Shown: positions 21,120 through 33,929 of the stretch, piece after piece
Numbering within the stretch: position 1 is the first letter of the stretch
How the letters are laid out: each line of letters opens with the position of its first letter
NCBI GenBank assembly: GCA_009746045.1
Contig: RPFO01000188.1
Span: forward strand, 961,220-1,025,219
Source of the DNA: Mesostigma viride
Lineage: Eukaryota; Streptophyta; Mesostigmatophyceae; Mesostigmatales; Mesostigmataceae
DNA length: 64,000 nt
Reading direction: 5' to 3'
The notes under the pieces: model-generated
Told to the model about the DNA's origin: nothing
The model's input: the letters and a program-made list of their open reading frames with translations, nothing else
Database searches by the model: none
Program-made: the position numbers and the translations under genes

Positions 21120-24048
21120 CCTCATCCATGTCTGGATTGCCACACAACCACACATCCCTCAGTCACTTTCCAGTGAGGCAGTCCCCCTTTGACCGCTTGG
21201 TAATTAGAGCTAATCTAGAAGCGCAACTGCTTTAGTGTCATTTAGTACTTTAGTAGCACTTGAGTACCATTTATGCACTCCCATAGCAATCGTAAGCATC
21301 TTGGCAGCTTCAACTGGGGTCGAGCAGTTCATGTGGCAGTCATCCTAGTTACCCGGCCTACCACTGCTAGGTGATAGGAGCATAATCAACCATGATTGTC
21401 CTCTAAGATCCTTGTCTTCCATGCATTAATGAAGCCACATCAAGGATACGCACTTGGGATAGCTAGGATACCCGGCAGTCATAGGTGCGAAAGGAGAGGT
21501 GTGCACAACAATTAATTAATTGGAGTCACTTCCTGTTGATGGTAGACAACTATATATTTGGACAACACGCAGAACAGAAGACCGAACAACACTAAGAATT
21601 TATCGGAATTTTCTGAAAAGGGTTGCTGGATCACCACCACCCGGAAGGGAATCGCAAGAATGCCAAAACGTATGCTGTAGTAAGCCCGGGCTGCGCACGT
21701 CCATAGTTCTAGAAGCACGTCTTTTAACCCATGGTCCGCCAAGCCATTTTAGGCACTTTCAGACCCCTGAAAATAAAAAAAATCATAACTCATAGGCCAC
21801 AACTCCAAATACCCCCAACCAAGATGCTACGAGTATCTACACTTCAAGGGCTTTCAGAATATGCACTAATATCATGAGTCTAATGAGTATTTTGGATGAT
21901 AAATTAAGTCAAAGTGAGCCAAAAGACGATCATTTTGTGCCACAGAAAAAGTATATCCCCCCATTTTTTTCAGGGGAGGGTCAGAAACCTCAAACCCAAC
22001 ATTGGACAATTTAGTTGGATAGTCCAATGGTGCTTTCCTTTGGTCAAACCACCCGGATAGCCCATTTGACCCATACAATGCCCGCGTTTACATGTGTGGC
22101 TTACGCGCACACAAACAGCCTACTATGCCATATCATACAATGAGGCAATATAATTGACCACGATTGACTGCCAAATATGCTGGAATACAATTATGACGCC
22201 ACCTTGCACTCACTGAACGGTATCCCGCCAAGAAATGCCCCAAAATGTGCAATATAATGGCTAAAACACCTCCTTGAGCAGGCATGGAAAGCTGTTGCAA
22301 TTACCACTAATGTATCCACCATGAGACATGTATAAATGTACGAGTTTCCATTCAAACAACACGAAAACGAATTGCCGTACCTGCCTCGATCATGACCTGG
22401 CCGGGTTCCGCTGGCCGATATGCTCATACGTCACGGATTCTAATGCTAGTGGCAGAGGCGGCCACAGCTGCTGTATCCATGCATCCATCACCATTACCAT
22501 GTTGATCATCTATGCAAAGATGACGTCTAACGCGTCGACGTTCCCAGCAGATCCTGCAGCGGACTTCCGTAAAACAATGGAAGGCCCAGGCAGACGCAAG
22601 CTACCAAGAAACCAAAAAGAAGCCGGCGATACCAACTGGGACTTCTTGTCTGATGGTGACGACCAATACAGAGGTAATAACCACTGCGCATTTCCCCAGT
22701 TCCGTGAATATGATCATTCTTGACGTACCAAAATAATGCATCATCGTTCAGGGGTCATCATCTGACCCATTTCAAGCTGCGGAACCCAAAATTTTCACCA
22801 AAATGGCACGTTGACAGCCATATCTCGTATACGCGCGCTCAACGGTAAAAAATGTTAGCAAAAGTCACGTGACAGCTCTATGATGCACGTGGTATTTACT
22901 GGGCTATGGCGCAGTTACCTGCCCGACCTTGACATTTTCATTCATGTTGGGTCTGCCCTGGACCGTCGGACCAATTTACGTTACGTCACTTACGGCGGAG
23001 ATCACGGATTTACGCGGTATAGTTACGTGACGCGGGTTGCTATGCAAATGCATAGCATCGGCGGACCATGGGTTAATGGCTACAAGGGCGCCATGCCGCA
23101 GCTCACTCCCGGTAAAGATCGACTAGATAATAAACGGGTTGCAGAAACATGCTCGGGTTGCTAGCACTTTGCATCGCCCGGGCAATTTGATACTAAAGTC
23201 GACGTAATCACCTCCAGCAGCGTCTACCGAGGACTGACAACGACAAAATAACAGATACCACGCCGGTTGAGGGCAGCTAGAGCAAAACTGCTCAAGAAGT
23301 GCCTCATCGTCATGATCCAGAGCGAGATTTTCCAAGCTGGGGGAACACTAGGTCACGTGCTCTTGGATTGAAGCGACCGCGAGCGAGCGCGTAATGCAGA
23401 TTACCGACAGCCGCGTGTACGAGAAATTAAACCTTTAAAAATTAAATATCTATGTCAATTATTAGCTGGTCAGTTCTCTCTACTATCAGGCGTGAACCAA
23501 CTTGTGCAACACAACTAATTCACTGTGCAACACAATTTGTGCAACACTTGTTCGTCCCTCAACGAAGAATGGGGAAAAAGAAAACTCAACCGGCCGTGAA
23601 CTCACGCTGCAAAGTACGAGCCTGCAAGCACTCGGGGTTCGGGCATGAGCGTTGATCGCGCGCGATGGCGCTAATTACGTATACTATCCACACGCCGGTG
23701 AGCGGCGCTTGCGCGACCATGCAGACCGAGGCATTGAAATTGGCTTAAAACATTTTAAGGCATGGCACCGGTACTCACAGGTCAAAATCGAACGCAATTC
23801 GCTCAACATAAAGTTTATTTATTTTGTGGGCATCGCCCTTCAAATTCGATGCACCTTTTACTTACAGAGTTTGCATTGCAATACAGTGATAATTCAGTGC
23901 GTTTTGCGTTTAATAGAAATGTGCAGCTTTGTCAGACTCGGTGGGCTGTCAGGCGTCAGCCCACCGGTGGAGTGTCAGGTCTTTGCATACACAAATCACA
24001 GATAATCACTAATAATCAGACATTTCAGACTCGCGGTGACGGTCTTGG
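21120..24048. other. About 2.9 kb without a supportable gene
   Basis: Base composition is more AT-rich and codon-poor than in the gene regions. One weak candidate is an open stretch from ATG 22519 (MTSNASTFPADPAADF...) to about 22673, followed by GTAA, which could be a first exon on the plus strand. I found no family match and no partner exon. The rest shows no repeat or element I can define. Confidence 0.4.
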
Positions 24049-24238
24049 CATACACCGCCGCCAGCCTCACGTTTACGGTTCTCAGGTTTAAGATCATGAG
24101 CCCCTGGATTTGACCTCTACTAGTAGTATAAATGTAGTAGAATGTAGTAGAACTTAGTAGAATCGAATCACAGTAGTAAGGTTCATGAGCCCTGGATTGG
24201 CCGGACCCCAATCTTAAACGTGAGGCTGGCGGTGTATG
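24049..24238. mobile_element. Small inverted-repeat element (MITE-like), 190 bp
   Basis: The 5' end CATACACCGCCGCCAGCCTC ACGTTTA and the 3' end at 24215-24238 are inverted copies, about 24 bp with one 3-bp gap. Inside is a tract of GTAGTAGAA words and two direct copies of TCATGAGCCC-TGGATT. No target-site duplication is evident. Confidence 0.6.
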
Positions 24239-24495
24239 TACCTCATCATTACCGCGCGAAGTTGCGTTTTTAAAGGTTGCGTTACCGCGTTAAGTTGCGA
24301 CGCCGAAGTTTGTGCGGCGACCGCAACTTAAAGCATCGGTGCAAGGGCAAAGTAACGCGGTAAGGACTAGTCAATTTGTAGGTGTCAGCCAAGGGTTCAG
24401 GTTATTTTATCTGTGGGAGGAACATGGAATATTGGCACTTCTGGCAGGCTTCTGGCATTACATTTACCTGGTATTTAGGTAAAACAGGTTGTGGG

Positions 24496-25175
24496 TAAGG
24501 GCTAACTCACACGGGTCGCGATCCGCAGTTCGTGAGCACTCTTGTCATGCGTGGCAGGAATCTTCTCACGGCGTCGGCAGATAGTGCCGGAAAACGGGCA
24601 TGGTTCGCGACCCGACTTTGTGGTTCGCGGGAAATCGTATCGCGACCCATGTTCGCGAGAGAAAAGTCCACGTGTCCGTGAATCGAACCTGACAAGTGCG
24701 AAAAAGACCTGAAAGTACGGGAATTAATGGTACGAATTCAGTCGGCATAGAACCAGTACGGCAGGGTGCTGAAGAAAACTGGACAGCTTCGATCCAGCGA
24801 AGCCGGTCTCGCCAGGTAGAATTTAGTATCGTCCAGTAAAGACAAATAATCACTGGATACACCCGAATAATCAGAACACGATATCGTAGATATCCCGCTG
24901 TATGTGTAAATCCAAGGACAGGTGGCGACAACGAGGAGATTGAGGAGGAGTGCGGAAAAGAGCGGAAAGTGCGGAAACGCCAGAAAAAAAGGTACTGTGA
25001 ACCAATCTTTATCTATCTGAACAATCCGAACGCCCGCGACCCGCCGTGTGAGTGCGACCGGTTCGTCAACCAATTTCTGTTCCACGTGGCAGAAAGTTCG
25101 ATGCCACTCGGCAAAGCGGTTCGCGAACCATGACCGTACGAACCACGGATCGCGACCCGTGTGAGTTGGCCCTTA
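24496..25175. mobile_element. Inverted-repeat element, 680 bp, non-coding
   Basis: Terminal inverted repeats of 30 bp (TAAGGGCTAACTCACACGGG then TCGCGATCCG) lie at 24496-24525 and 25146-25175 with one mismatch. Subterminal GGTTCGCGA words are also inverted between the two ends. No transposase is encoded, so it would be a non-autonomous DNA transposon. A clear target-site duplication was not seen. Confidence 0.75.
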
Positions 25176-25415
25176 TAAGATTGGGCGACAGCTTACTCCA
25201 GTATGGCGGAATAGCTACATTCAATTTTAAAAAATGGCGCAAGGTCGTTAAGATTGCTGAGAGTAAGCGCGCTTTTACGTTTCTACCGGAGAGTCCAAGA
25301 TGCATGATAGGGAGGGGAGGAAAAATACTGGGTTGTGCTTAATCGGCAACTCTCGCTGTGGTTAACATCGCTAGAATGCCAAGGGTGGAATAATGTCACA
25401 GTGGTGACGCAGATA

Positions 25416-28400
25416 ATGCGCCGCCACTACACGCTCGGCGCGGATCAAATCGAAGTGTGCTTGGATGGAGGTGGCAGCCGGGCCCCCTTGCCATCTGCGC
25501 GCCTGCGCAATGCCAATGTTTCCTGGCACCCTGGGCTGGACGCACCCGCGCCTAGTCCTCCCTTCCTCTCCCCGCCTCCATGGGAGATTCTCTCGCTTGC
25601 ACGCGCGCCACTGACGGACCCCCTTCACAGCAGCAGCCATCCACAAGACAGGGACGGTGACTGCAGCAAGGACCAAGTATTGGACTGTTACCATCCCTCA
25701 TGGGCACGCAGCGTCCGCGCGCGTCAGCCCAAAGTCTCTGCTGCTTCCACTCTGGAGGGCGGTATAGCTTCTAGTGCTTCGCAAGGCAACCTCCGTCAAG
25801 GCGTCAGGTTCCAAGAATGTAGTCACGGGCACCCCCATCAAGCGTCTGTCCGTCAGGGTGGTGAACATGGGGCGGACGCCAGTAGTACACAAGGTGGCGA
25901 GCTTGGGACGGATGCCAGCGGAATACTCGTGCAAGCCGACGAGCTCACGCTCTCTGCCGACGGTTCCTGGAAGGCCACGCGCGTGCGGGTGTCGCCGACA
26001 CGCGCAGCCGCCACCAGGGCGCCCAATGTGACCCAGGGACCCTGCCTCCGGGCCGCCTTGGGGGAGTTCCACCCTGTGTCATCAAGCGCATCTTCAAGTG
26101 CGTTATCTCCAACTGGGGGCAACGCGGTGGAGGGGACGCTCCGGCTGTCCCGGTCCACGGTCGCATTGGGGTCCGTCCGGCTGCCCCTGCCAGGGTGCTC
26201 CGTGGACATCGGGGCGGATGGCAGCACGGTGAAGGTGGCGCCACCCTGGCTGGGCTACGACGGGGTGTGCCGGGGGGGTGTCTTCCTGCAGGTGCGCATC
26301 CGAGGGAGGGTTTTGAAGCCTAGTTGGGGTTTACCATCTCGCAAGGCAACCCCTAATAAATCATGTTGGGTGTTCATGCCTGCACCAGGTGTGGTGTGGG
26401 GGGCCAGGTCTGTGTGCGCTGTGGGCAGTTCACGCCTGCATGAGTGTGTTTGGGGGGGGCGCGTCTGTGTGCATTTTGTGTTACGGGAGCCGCAAGTCTT
26501 GTAGGTAGATTGAAGACAATTTATAATAGAATATAAGACAGATAAAATAGCAATTTATAATAGAACATATAATTGGTCATCTGCATCTGGGTGGCGGACT
26601 GCGGTCCGTGGTTTTGTTCAAGGCGACCGCGTTGTGCCGTGCAAGGGGTGGGCTGGTTTGGCGCACGCCACATGCTTGTCGCGTGTTGGTTCGCCATGTG
26701 TGCATGGGACTTGTGGGTCAATTCCTACTAAATAGACTAGGTGCAAAATCATGTAGCGTGACCTGTGCATGCAGCGCTGTAGCCTTGTGGGTCAATTCCT
26801 ACTAAATAGACTAGGTGCAAAGTCATGTAGCGTGACGTGTGCATGCAGCGCTGTAGCCTTGTGGGTGAATTCCTCATGAGCATGCAATAATAGTGTGACA
26901 TCAAGAGAAGAAACTCTCAATTTAGTTGGCCTTGCCTCATGAGCAGCTAGTTGTAGGTCATTGGTTGCTTATTCGTGTCCCAGTGGAGATCACAATGCAA
27001 TACAATGCTCCTTGGGTATGGGTATTGTGATGTGTGTTCGCTGTCACATCGAATGCAACGTGTGCCGCCCGTTCATGCTACCATGCGGTTGCAGCGCAGG
27101 TTACGTATTCCCTTCCCTTCATATATATATTCATTCATGTATATATATTTATCCGTGTGCATTGGTATGCAACCAAGCACGACCACCACAGATGCACCAA
27201 TGATGACCACCTAGTGACACAATAAACCCATGAACCCATGGATGCCACCAACCTCACCCACCCACATCCATGCCACCAACCACACCCACACACATCCATG
27301 CCACCAACCGCACCCTCCCACATCCACACCACCACCAACACCTCTGCGTGCGCAGGTACCCAAGTCCCTGTGCTCGCTGGACGGCGTGGCGCCAGGTGGC
27401 ACGTCCTGGGTGCTCGAGGCCCGGCCGCAGCTGCTGCTGCAGCACGGGATCCAAGCAAGCGTACCAACTGCGAGGAGGCCTGCAGCCAAGGCTTCGGCTT
27501 TGCAAGGCACCGCCCTCAAGGCTGCGAGGGGAGCGAGCGGTTTACCAGATACTGGTGACGACGGTGCCAGCCGCCAGCTGGACACTGGTGGCAATGCATC
27601 CTCGCCAGTGACTAGACTAGGCATGCAAGCTGAGGGTGGCACTCTGCGGCAACACTGCCGTCCCAGCGCATGTGATCGTGAGCGGGATCGAGCGGCATCC
27701 TCATCAGCAGCAGCATGCGCTGTATCACACTTCGTGAGCGCTGCGGGGGATGGGAGCCGCCTTCCCGGCTCCCCCCCGCCTGCCATCCGCAGCGGCTACC
27801 CCCCTGAGGGCATTAACCCTCCCCGTCCTGAGGACATTAACCCTCCCCGTCTTGAGGACATTAACCCTCCCCGTCCTGAGGGCATCAGTCCTACCCGTCC
27901 GGAGGAGGGTGGCCCGATACACCCGGGCCCTTGGGTCGTGCCTCTAACCGACGCGCTGCGCCAGCTGTGCTCCCTGCACAACCTGGCCCTGCGCGCCAGG
28001 TGTCACCTGCAGATGCCGCTGTCCCGCGCCGCCGCCTCCGATAGCCCCGCGGGTGCCATGTGGCACGACGAGGGAGGCAGTCGGACTTCGGCTGGTGCCT
28101 GTGGTGAATCAACGACATCCACAGGGGGTCCCAGGGAAGTGCCTGGCACTGTAGTTGCAGCAGGGCAGCGCGCGGACGCCCCGATGTGGGCAGGAGCAGG
28201 TCGATACGGTGGCGGGCCGCCTAGCCAGCGCCGGCCAGCACCGGCAAGGCTGGATGTGACGGCCTATTTGGACTTGCTGCCGCTGTCATCACTGCTGCAC
28301 AGGCCGTCGGGGTACTCACTGGGGAGGGAACCGCCTGCAGCCGTAGCAGCCGGTGTGGATGGCGGCGTGGGGAGCCACTTTGCGGCGGTGAACCGCCGCG

Positions 28401-30475
28401 AATGCTGCAATGGTGAGGACAGGGTCCCTGGGGGGAGGGGCCATGTGGCGCATGCCAGCGTGAGCGTGAGGGTGGGCGCCCAGGGTCAAGCCCAGTCGCG
28501 GCTCCCATCGTGGAGCCTCCGTCTGAACGCGTGTGAGGCAAGGCACTTCCTGGGTGGGTCACGGGGGCCAGAGACAGGGTGTTCCTGCAATCCTCTGACC
28601 AGTTGCTCCTGCGATCCTCTGGCCTGTCGTTCCTGTGGGGTCCTTGGGAGCGATGGGCGAGCAAGCGGTCCCTCCGATCGTCCTGGAGGGAGCACGTGTG
28701 GTGGCAGCACGTGCGGGCCGAGTAGCGGCCCATGCAGTGTTGACCCACCCGGGCCGAGTGGCGACCCGTGTGAACGGGGCCCCATGGGCCGTGAGGACCC
28801 GGGCGACCATGCGGCGCTTTCAGCCCACGCGCGTGCCGCCGGTGAGGAGGGACTGAATCCAAACGCCTCGTCAGACAGCGACCTGGGAAGGGCCATACCA
28901 GCACGCCCGGCCATGCCTGCACCGGCAGTCCCAATGGGTCATGGCCACGGGCTTCTAGCCTCATCGGACAGAAGCGGCCCAGATCATGATGGGATTGCAT
29001 ACCCATCGGGGTTGGTCACTGGCATTCCCCACCGGCGGGGCGAGCTGGTCGGCGAGCTGGCGTCCGGCGTACCCTGGGTCCCTGGCTGCCGGGTCCATGC
29101 GGCGGCAAGGGTCGCCACATCGTGCGTGGGCACAGGGGGCATTAGGTCTTGGCAGCCAGGCGCAGGGTCTCCCTCCCAGCGTGCGCAGGCTCCCATGCGT
29201 GCGCAGGCTCCCATGCGTGCGCAGGCTACTGCGGGCGAGTCGCTGGTATTAACGGCTGTGAGAGGAGGTTTGGTGGCCAGAGGCTCTGATGGCACGCGTA
29301 AAGGGGACAGCTTGGACGCTGCGAGCACGCGAGGGAGGGAAGCTGATGGTGGGACCGTCGGATCTCCCCTTGCCTGTGCTCCTGGCGTCGGACATGCCAG
29401 GGATCTCGCCAGCTTGGACTGTGTCGCCACCTCTGACGGCATGGGTGTCTCTGCGGCAAGCGTGATGGGGCAAGGCAGGTCGCACAATCAAGGCAGCTCG
29501 CCCCATCAAGGCAGCTCGCCTTATCCCCGTCCCGGTGTCACCGTTGCCAGCAGTGATCTCCCCGGGCGGGACCAGGGTCACGGCGCCATTGCCGCGAGAG
29601 CGGATGCCAGCGGGGCCTCCCCCCCAGGGGACACCCCGCATCCCGGCCGCCCTACCGTGGGCCTGTGGGCATCGGTGTGCCACTGGGGAACACTGTGGAA
29701 GGGCACGCGAGGGGACATCTGCAGCGTGGCGGCCGACGGCCCATGGCCGGGCTTGGCTCGCCGCAGACCCCCGCCCGGTGTGGACTTGGATGGGCCTGGC
29801 TCTTCGCTGCTGGCGGATGCCCCTCTGGGGCTGGTGAGCACGACAGGTATGCCCGGTGGCGGGCAAAATGGGGCGGTCGATGTGAAAGGTGGGGGGCACG
29901 GGCCCGCTGCCTCCCGGGTTCCCTTCGCTGCCGAGTCCTGGGAAGTCATCGTGCCCTATGTGCGTGGGGGGGCTGGGGTCGGGGCGGGGTGCGAGGTGGG
30001 CCCGCAGGGTGCCAGCCTGCTGGTGTCCACAGGGCTGGGTGTGGAGGGGCAGGTGGGCCGCCATCGTCGCAAAATGCTCAGCTATGCTGCGTGGAGCGTC
30101 AGGGCCTTACAGTTGAGCTCGTTGCCTGTCATGCCGGCTGGTGTTCTTCAGGGCCCGAGCGTCTCTGTCTGCACCAACGGTAGCAGGCCCCATGTAACTG
30201 TGAAGCCTAGGGGCAAACGAAGTTTGCCTGGGTGCCGGGTTTTACAGGGCTCACTGGTGCAACAGATCTGGGGGTCGTGGCTTGGAGGTGTGGGTTTCAT
30301 GCTCGTTTCGGGCACACCCCTCTCGGACAAGCCTACTGGCCGTGGTGCACGGGATGATGGGACTCGCTTGCGGCTGACAACAAAGTATTTTGTGGAGTGG
30401 CATGCCAGGTTGGTGCGAGTAGTGCTCCATCTCAGGCCAGCCCAAAGATCTGTAAATTTGGAAATACAGATCTAG
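25416..30475 (+). CDS. Large G/C-rich protein of unknown function, two exons
   Basis: Exon 1 runs from ATG 25416 to 26291 (CTGCAG/GTGCGC) and exon 2 from 27356 (CGCAG/GTACCC). The join is in phase 0, giving ...GGVFLQ/VPKSLCSLDG... The frame then stays open to a TAG ending at 30475, about 1330 residues in all. Codon bias is strong up to about 30052, where a possible donor (GGGGCAG/GTGGGC) occurs; beyond it the bias fades, so the true 3' end may differ. TGTAA occurs at about 30487-30491. Visible features: a Ser/Gly-rich N-terminal half with alternating hydrophobic residues (LRLSRSTVALGSVRLPLPG), an 8-residue repeat (DINPPRPE type) near 27805-27890, and RAQAPM repeats near 29185-29225. The open frame extends upstream of the ATG to a GTG, so the start is not certain. 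I do not recognise a family. Confidence 0.5.
26710..26875 (+). repeat. 74-bp tandem repeat in the intron of the large gene
   Basis: Two full units and a partial third share TGTGGGTCAATTCCTACTAA, GACTAGGTGCAAA, TCATGTAGCGTGAC and TGCATGCAGCGCTGTAGCC. Confidence 0.8.
27238..27335 (+). repeat. 32-bp tandem repeat just before the exon-2 acceptor
   Basis: Three units of CCACATCCATGCCACCAACC-type sequence end about 20 bp before the acceptor at 27355. They make a C/A-rich rather than pyrimidine-rich tract. Confidence 0.7.
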
Positions 30476-31269
30476 CTGGCTGCACCTGTAATCCCTTTGA
30501 CTTCGCCAGTTATATAAGTAAGACAACTATTACTATCTGTGCATGGTTTTGTCATGTTCCACACACATCTACCTACCGCCCTTCTTTCGTTCGCTAATTA
30601 CATAAAGAAAGAGGTCATTGCTGGAATATGGTGAGGCATAGGCAATGTTGGATTTTGGGTTACTTAGTCTGCTTAACTTGTGTGTAATTATTTTCCTAAT
30701 GAGATTAGCATAATACTCCGTGGCATGCCTACGTGCATGACACGCAAGTACTGTACTTACTTGGGTTTTGGGTCAGGAGTCCGATATTTCAGCGCCCATG
30801 GAACCCAACAGGGTCAATGCCTCGTGTCCAGCTCACTCAATTGGGAAAAAGTGCAACGCGAAAGGGTGTAGGCAGTGAAAAAAAAAAAAGCGTTCATCAC
30901 ACTCTCTCCTTCCATGCAGGTCTTTGTAAAGACAGCTACGCAGCCTCTGCGGTTAATTAATTAGACTTGTGATCCCATTGGGGAGTCACGGAGTATCAAT
31001 TGGCCCCGAAAGAGCTATTACGCAATGTTATGACGAGCAAACGCTCCTCCACGCAACGCAGCCTGGCGGCTGCGCTAAGCCCTGAAAATTCGTCTGCAGC
31101 CCCGGCTGTGCACAGCTTCGCCCTCAGGCCCGGAAGGCAGCGGTGCCACTAGCTAGCCGATCAAGCACTGGTGGTCGCCCAGCCCCCCCCGCGGGATTGC
31201 CTCGCCATCTGCATCGCCCGAGCCCAAACGCAGCCGCCCTGAGGAATCGCCCCAGGCTGCCGAGCCGAG
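30476..31269. other. Intergenic, retroelement 3' ends
   Basis: At 30685-30770 is a copy of the LINE 3' end seen at 34295-34375 (TAATGAGATTAGCATA, then ACACGCAAGTAC and TACTT). At 30950-30995 is TTAATTAATTA followed by a degraded copy of the GGGGAGTCACGGAG hairpin. A (A)12 tract lies near 30878. No gene is supported in the rest. Confidence 0.55.
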
Positions 31270-32955
31270 CTGGACTGAAGTCGACTTTGACGTGACCTCA
31301 GCCACATGGTGGACAAGCTGTCAAGCCGATCCGGCCAGCCTCTTTATGCACGCCCTGTTCCACGGGGCGCGCACCTCGCTTCTTGCCCTGTGCCAGCACC
31401 TTTTCGTCCATTATCGCCTCATTCCGCCTGGCCGCTTGGTCAGTGCTTACATGCAGGATCTGCCCAGCCTCCCTCGCCCCCGCCTTCAGCTCATCGCCCT
31501 CTGCTCCCTCCTCGGGCGCTATGTCGCCGAGATCTGTGCCCCCACTTCCATGTCTCCGAAATCCGCTCCATCATCAACAAGGCCCTCGTGCAGCACGTGA
31601 CATCCCTCGCCGCAGATGTGGCGGCCATGCATGGGCGGCACGCTGACTGCCGAGCTTCCCCTCCTCTCCTCCACCACCACCGCCACCTCCAAGCTCCTCG
31701 CCTCCGGCCACCGCCACCACCACCGACGCCCTAGCTCACTGCCCAGCTCCTTGCCATCAACAAGCGCGCGCCTCCAGGACAATGCCATCGCCATCGAATG
31801 CCTGCAAAACACCGCAGGCATCACAGTCTGCCCAGGCGCGGTGAAGGACATCACCGGCGCCCGCCCAGCCCCTGCTGGCCCTGCCGGGGATGCACCTCCC
31901 ACCCAGACCTGCATGGCAGCCATGCTGATGAACCACACCACCACCACCACCTCCGCCATCGCCGCCCAGCTCAAGCAGCAGATGCTCGACCTCCGCGACC
32001 TCGGAGGCCGAGCTCCACAAGCGCAGCCTTATGAACGTCATCGTCAAGTGACTTCGACCAGCTGCGGGACGAGACCTCCGAGACCCTTGCCATGGCGTTT
32101 GAGAACAAAATCCTTGTCCCTGGCATGGCTCTCACTGGTAAGGGCAAGCCGCAGGGGGTGACCCGCCTTCCCCGCTCGCGGGGTAAGGCTGGACCCTCCC
32201 CATTGCTCCTCGCCTTTGACACTCGTGGCGGATAAGATGGAGTTCCTCAAGCATCGCAAGCGGCTTGGGGGGACCTCCTACTGTCACGCTGGATCGATAA
32301 CGACTTGACCTTGACGCAGCAACAACGGCGACGGGAGCTATATGGCCGACCTAGACCTCCAGCTCCGGCAGACGGCAGGGAAGAAGCCGGTCTACTACTG
32401 CATGGGGGCGGGACATCGATCTACGTCGCCCACAAGCCCTGGCAGGCGACCCCTGCCGCCACACCCACCCCAGCCACCCCAGCCTAGGGGACTACATAGC
32501 AGTAGTGTAGACTAGAAAAGCTTAGCGACGTGGCCATGTATGCCTGCGTGATGGGCCCACACTCACCCATGCACTAGCTGTAGACATTTTGAGTCACGAG
32601 CTTTGCCCAATGATGCAGAGAGTTACTCTCTGCTGAGATGCCATGCACCAGCTTTAGTCCTAGCCATAATCATCTTCCACCGCATATGTCATGCAGGCCT
32701 TCTTTTTGGCCATCTCCCCATGTCGCACCGTGCGAGCATGATCGGGATCATGATCCATCATGGTGGTGCAGGTGCATATTGTGCACTTCGAGCAGGTGGC
32801 AGTTTACACATCCTCCCGTCCGGCCCCTGCACAGTCTGAGGTTGTAGCCCAGACGTACTGTATTAAAAACCGATATGCCCCTTCTCAGGCCATACGTGTT
32901 ACATATGCTCCCCACGGAGCTATGTTCTTAATTAGTGAATTAATTAATTGACCCG
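31270..32955 (+). mobile_element. LINE ORF1-type element, frameshifted, with TTAA tail
   Basis: In shifting frames the plus strand encodes an ORF1-like protein: a coiled-coil part (SEIRSIINKALVQHV, then SAIAAQLKQQMLDLRDL near 31955-32000) and a C-terminal nucleic-acid-chaperone-like part (PLLLAFD near 32205, DNDLTLTQQQRRREL near 32301-32340, IYVAHKPWQATP near 32420). Homologous parts are at 48607-49420 and 57930-58830. At least three frame breaks make it a pseudogene. After the stop come about 460 bp of 3' sequence (GATATGCCCCTTCTCAGGCC near 32872) and a TTAATTAATTAA tail. No reverse transcriptase follows. Confidence 0.7.
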
Positions 32956-33145
32956 GCCGAATCCCGATGGCCGGATCGATGGATGGATGGGTGCACACAA
33001 TCCCACCGGGCTGTTCCGTGTCTAGATGCATGTATAGCCATACCCTAGCGATCCTTCCTGGCATCCTTCCCATAGGTGCAAATAAGCTTCTTCCCCACAG
33101 CATGGGGGGTCATTGTCTTCTACTACCTGGGCCCACTAGTAGGTC

Positions 33146-33580
33146 TTAATTGTCCTGCATAGGGTTAATTCGATCCAAATCACGGAGCTCAGGCCTAGCC
33201 CCCCCAACTCCTCTACCAGTTGCTCTTTGAATGTGCAGCCGGGCCTTGCAGCGTCTAACACACGCGATCGCTGGGCCCCTCGCGCGGGCCACGTGAGGAT
33301 TGAGGTGCCTGCCCGGCTGAGCGGGCCACAGGCTGCCCTGCGAATGGGCCAGGAGAAGTGTCTCACCTGGTTGGTATGAGTTGAAGTGCGCTTCTAGTTG
33401 CCGCATCTGCGCTGCTTGATGGTGAGCTAGTGTCAATGAGTGGCATGCCCGCCAATACAAGTCCTCCTTGCGGATGTGGGTGGCATAGCCCACACGAAAT
33501 ATTGACCGCAGCATATTGGTAACACTGTCAGCTAGATGCACGTCGCGGGGCCCAACCGCAGGGCTGCGGCCCGCATGCAC
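33146..33580 (-). mobile_element. LINE ORF2 C-terminal fragment
   Basis: The minus strand encodes, in two frames, ILTWPARGAQRSRVLDAARP and TFKEQLVEELGGLGLSSVIW. The second matches TFKEQLVEDMGGLGLSVIWK encoded at 34767-34826 and GLSVIWRQM at about 15020. This region lies after the reverse transcriptase in the family at 14906-16203. Confidence 0.65.
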
Positions 33581-33639
33581 AGCCAGGTACTAGGCACCTC
33601 CTTACGTAGGGCGGGCCCACATGGCCAGCGATCTGACCC

Positions 33640-33800
33640 GCCGGGAGCCCTGCCCCCTCGTTCAAGGAGAAGCTAGAAGAGGGGCTCAGGCCGCTCCGTG
33701 ATATGGAAAAGGATGCAGAATAAGGCCATCTGGGCCCGGGTGGTAGAGGACAACGATCCCCCCCCAGTGGGGAAGGGGTGCGTCACCCGTCATGGGAAGA
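33640..33800 (+). mobile_element. Short LINE ORF2 C-terminal fragment
   Basis: The nucleotide sequence (GAGAAGCTAGAAGAGG, CGCTCCGTGATATGG, GTAGAGGACAACGA, CCCCCCCCAGTGGGGAAG) is a diverged copy of 34755-34890. Confidence 0.6.
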
Positions 33801-33929
33801 ATGCACCTACCGCTATCTGAGAGCTTGGCACTACTGCTACGTTGCATGTCCCTTGGTTTGTTGGTTTAGGCATTATATGATATATAGAATATTTAGATCT
33901 AGACCCGGTAGAATTGTTTGTCCATGCAT

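Noticed and set aside
24660..24700. tRNA T-arm-like GGTTCGATTC on the minus strand
   Set aside because: Stem bases do not pair and no acceptor or anticodon arm is present; it is inside an inverted-repeat element.
25416..30475. TGD4-like lipid-transfer protein
   Set aside because: Only a short VPKSL-type match; order of other segments disagrees with the family.
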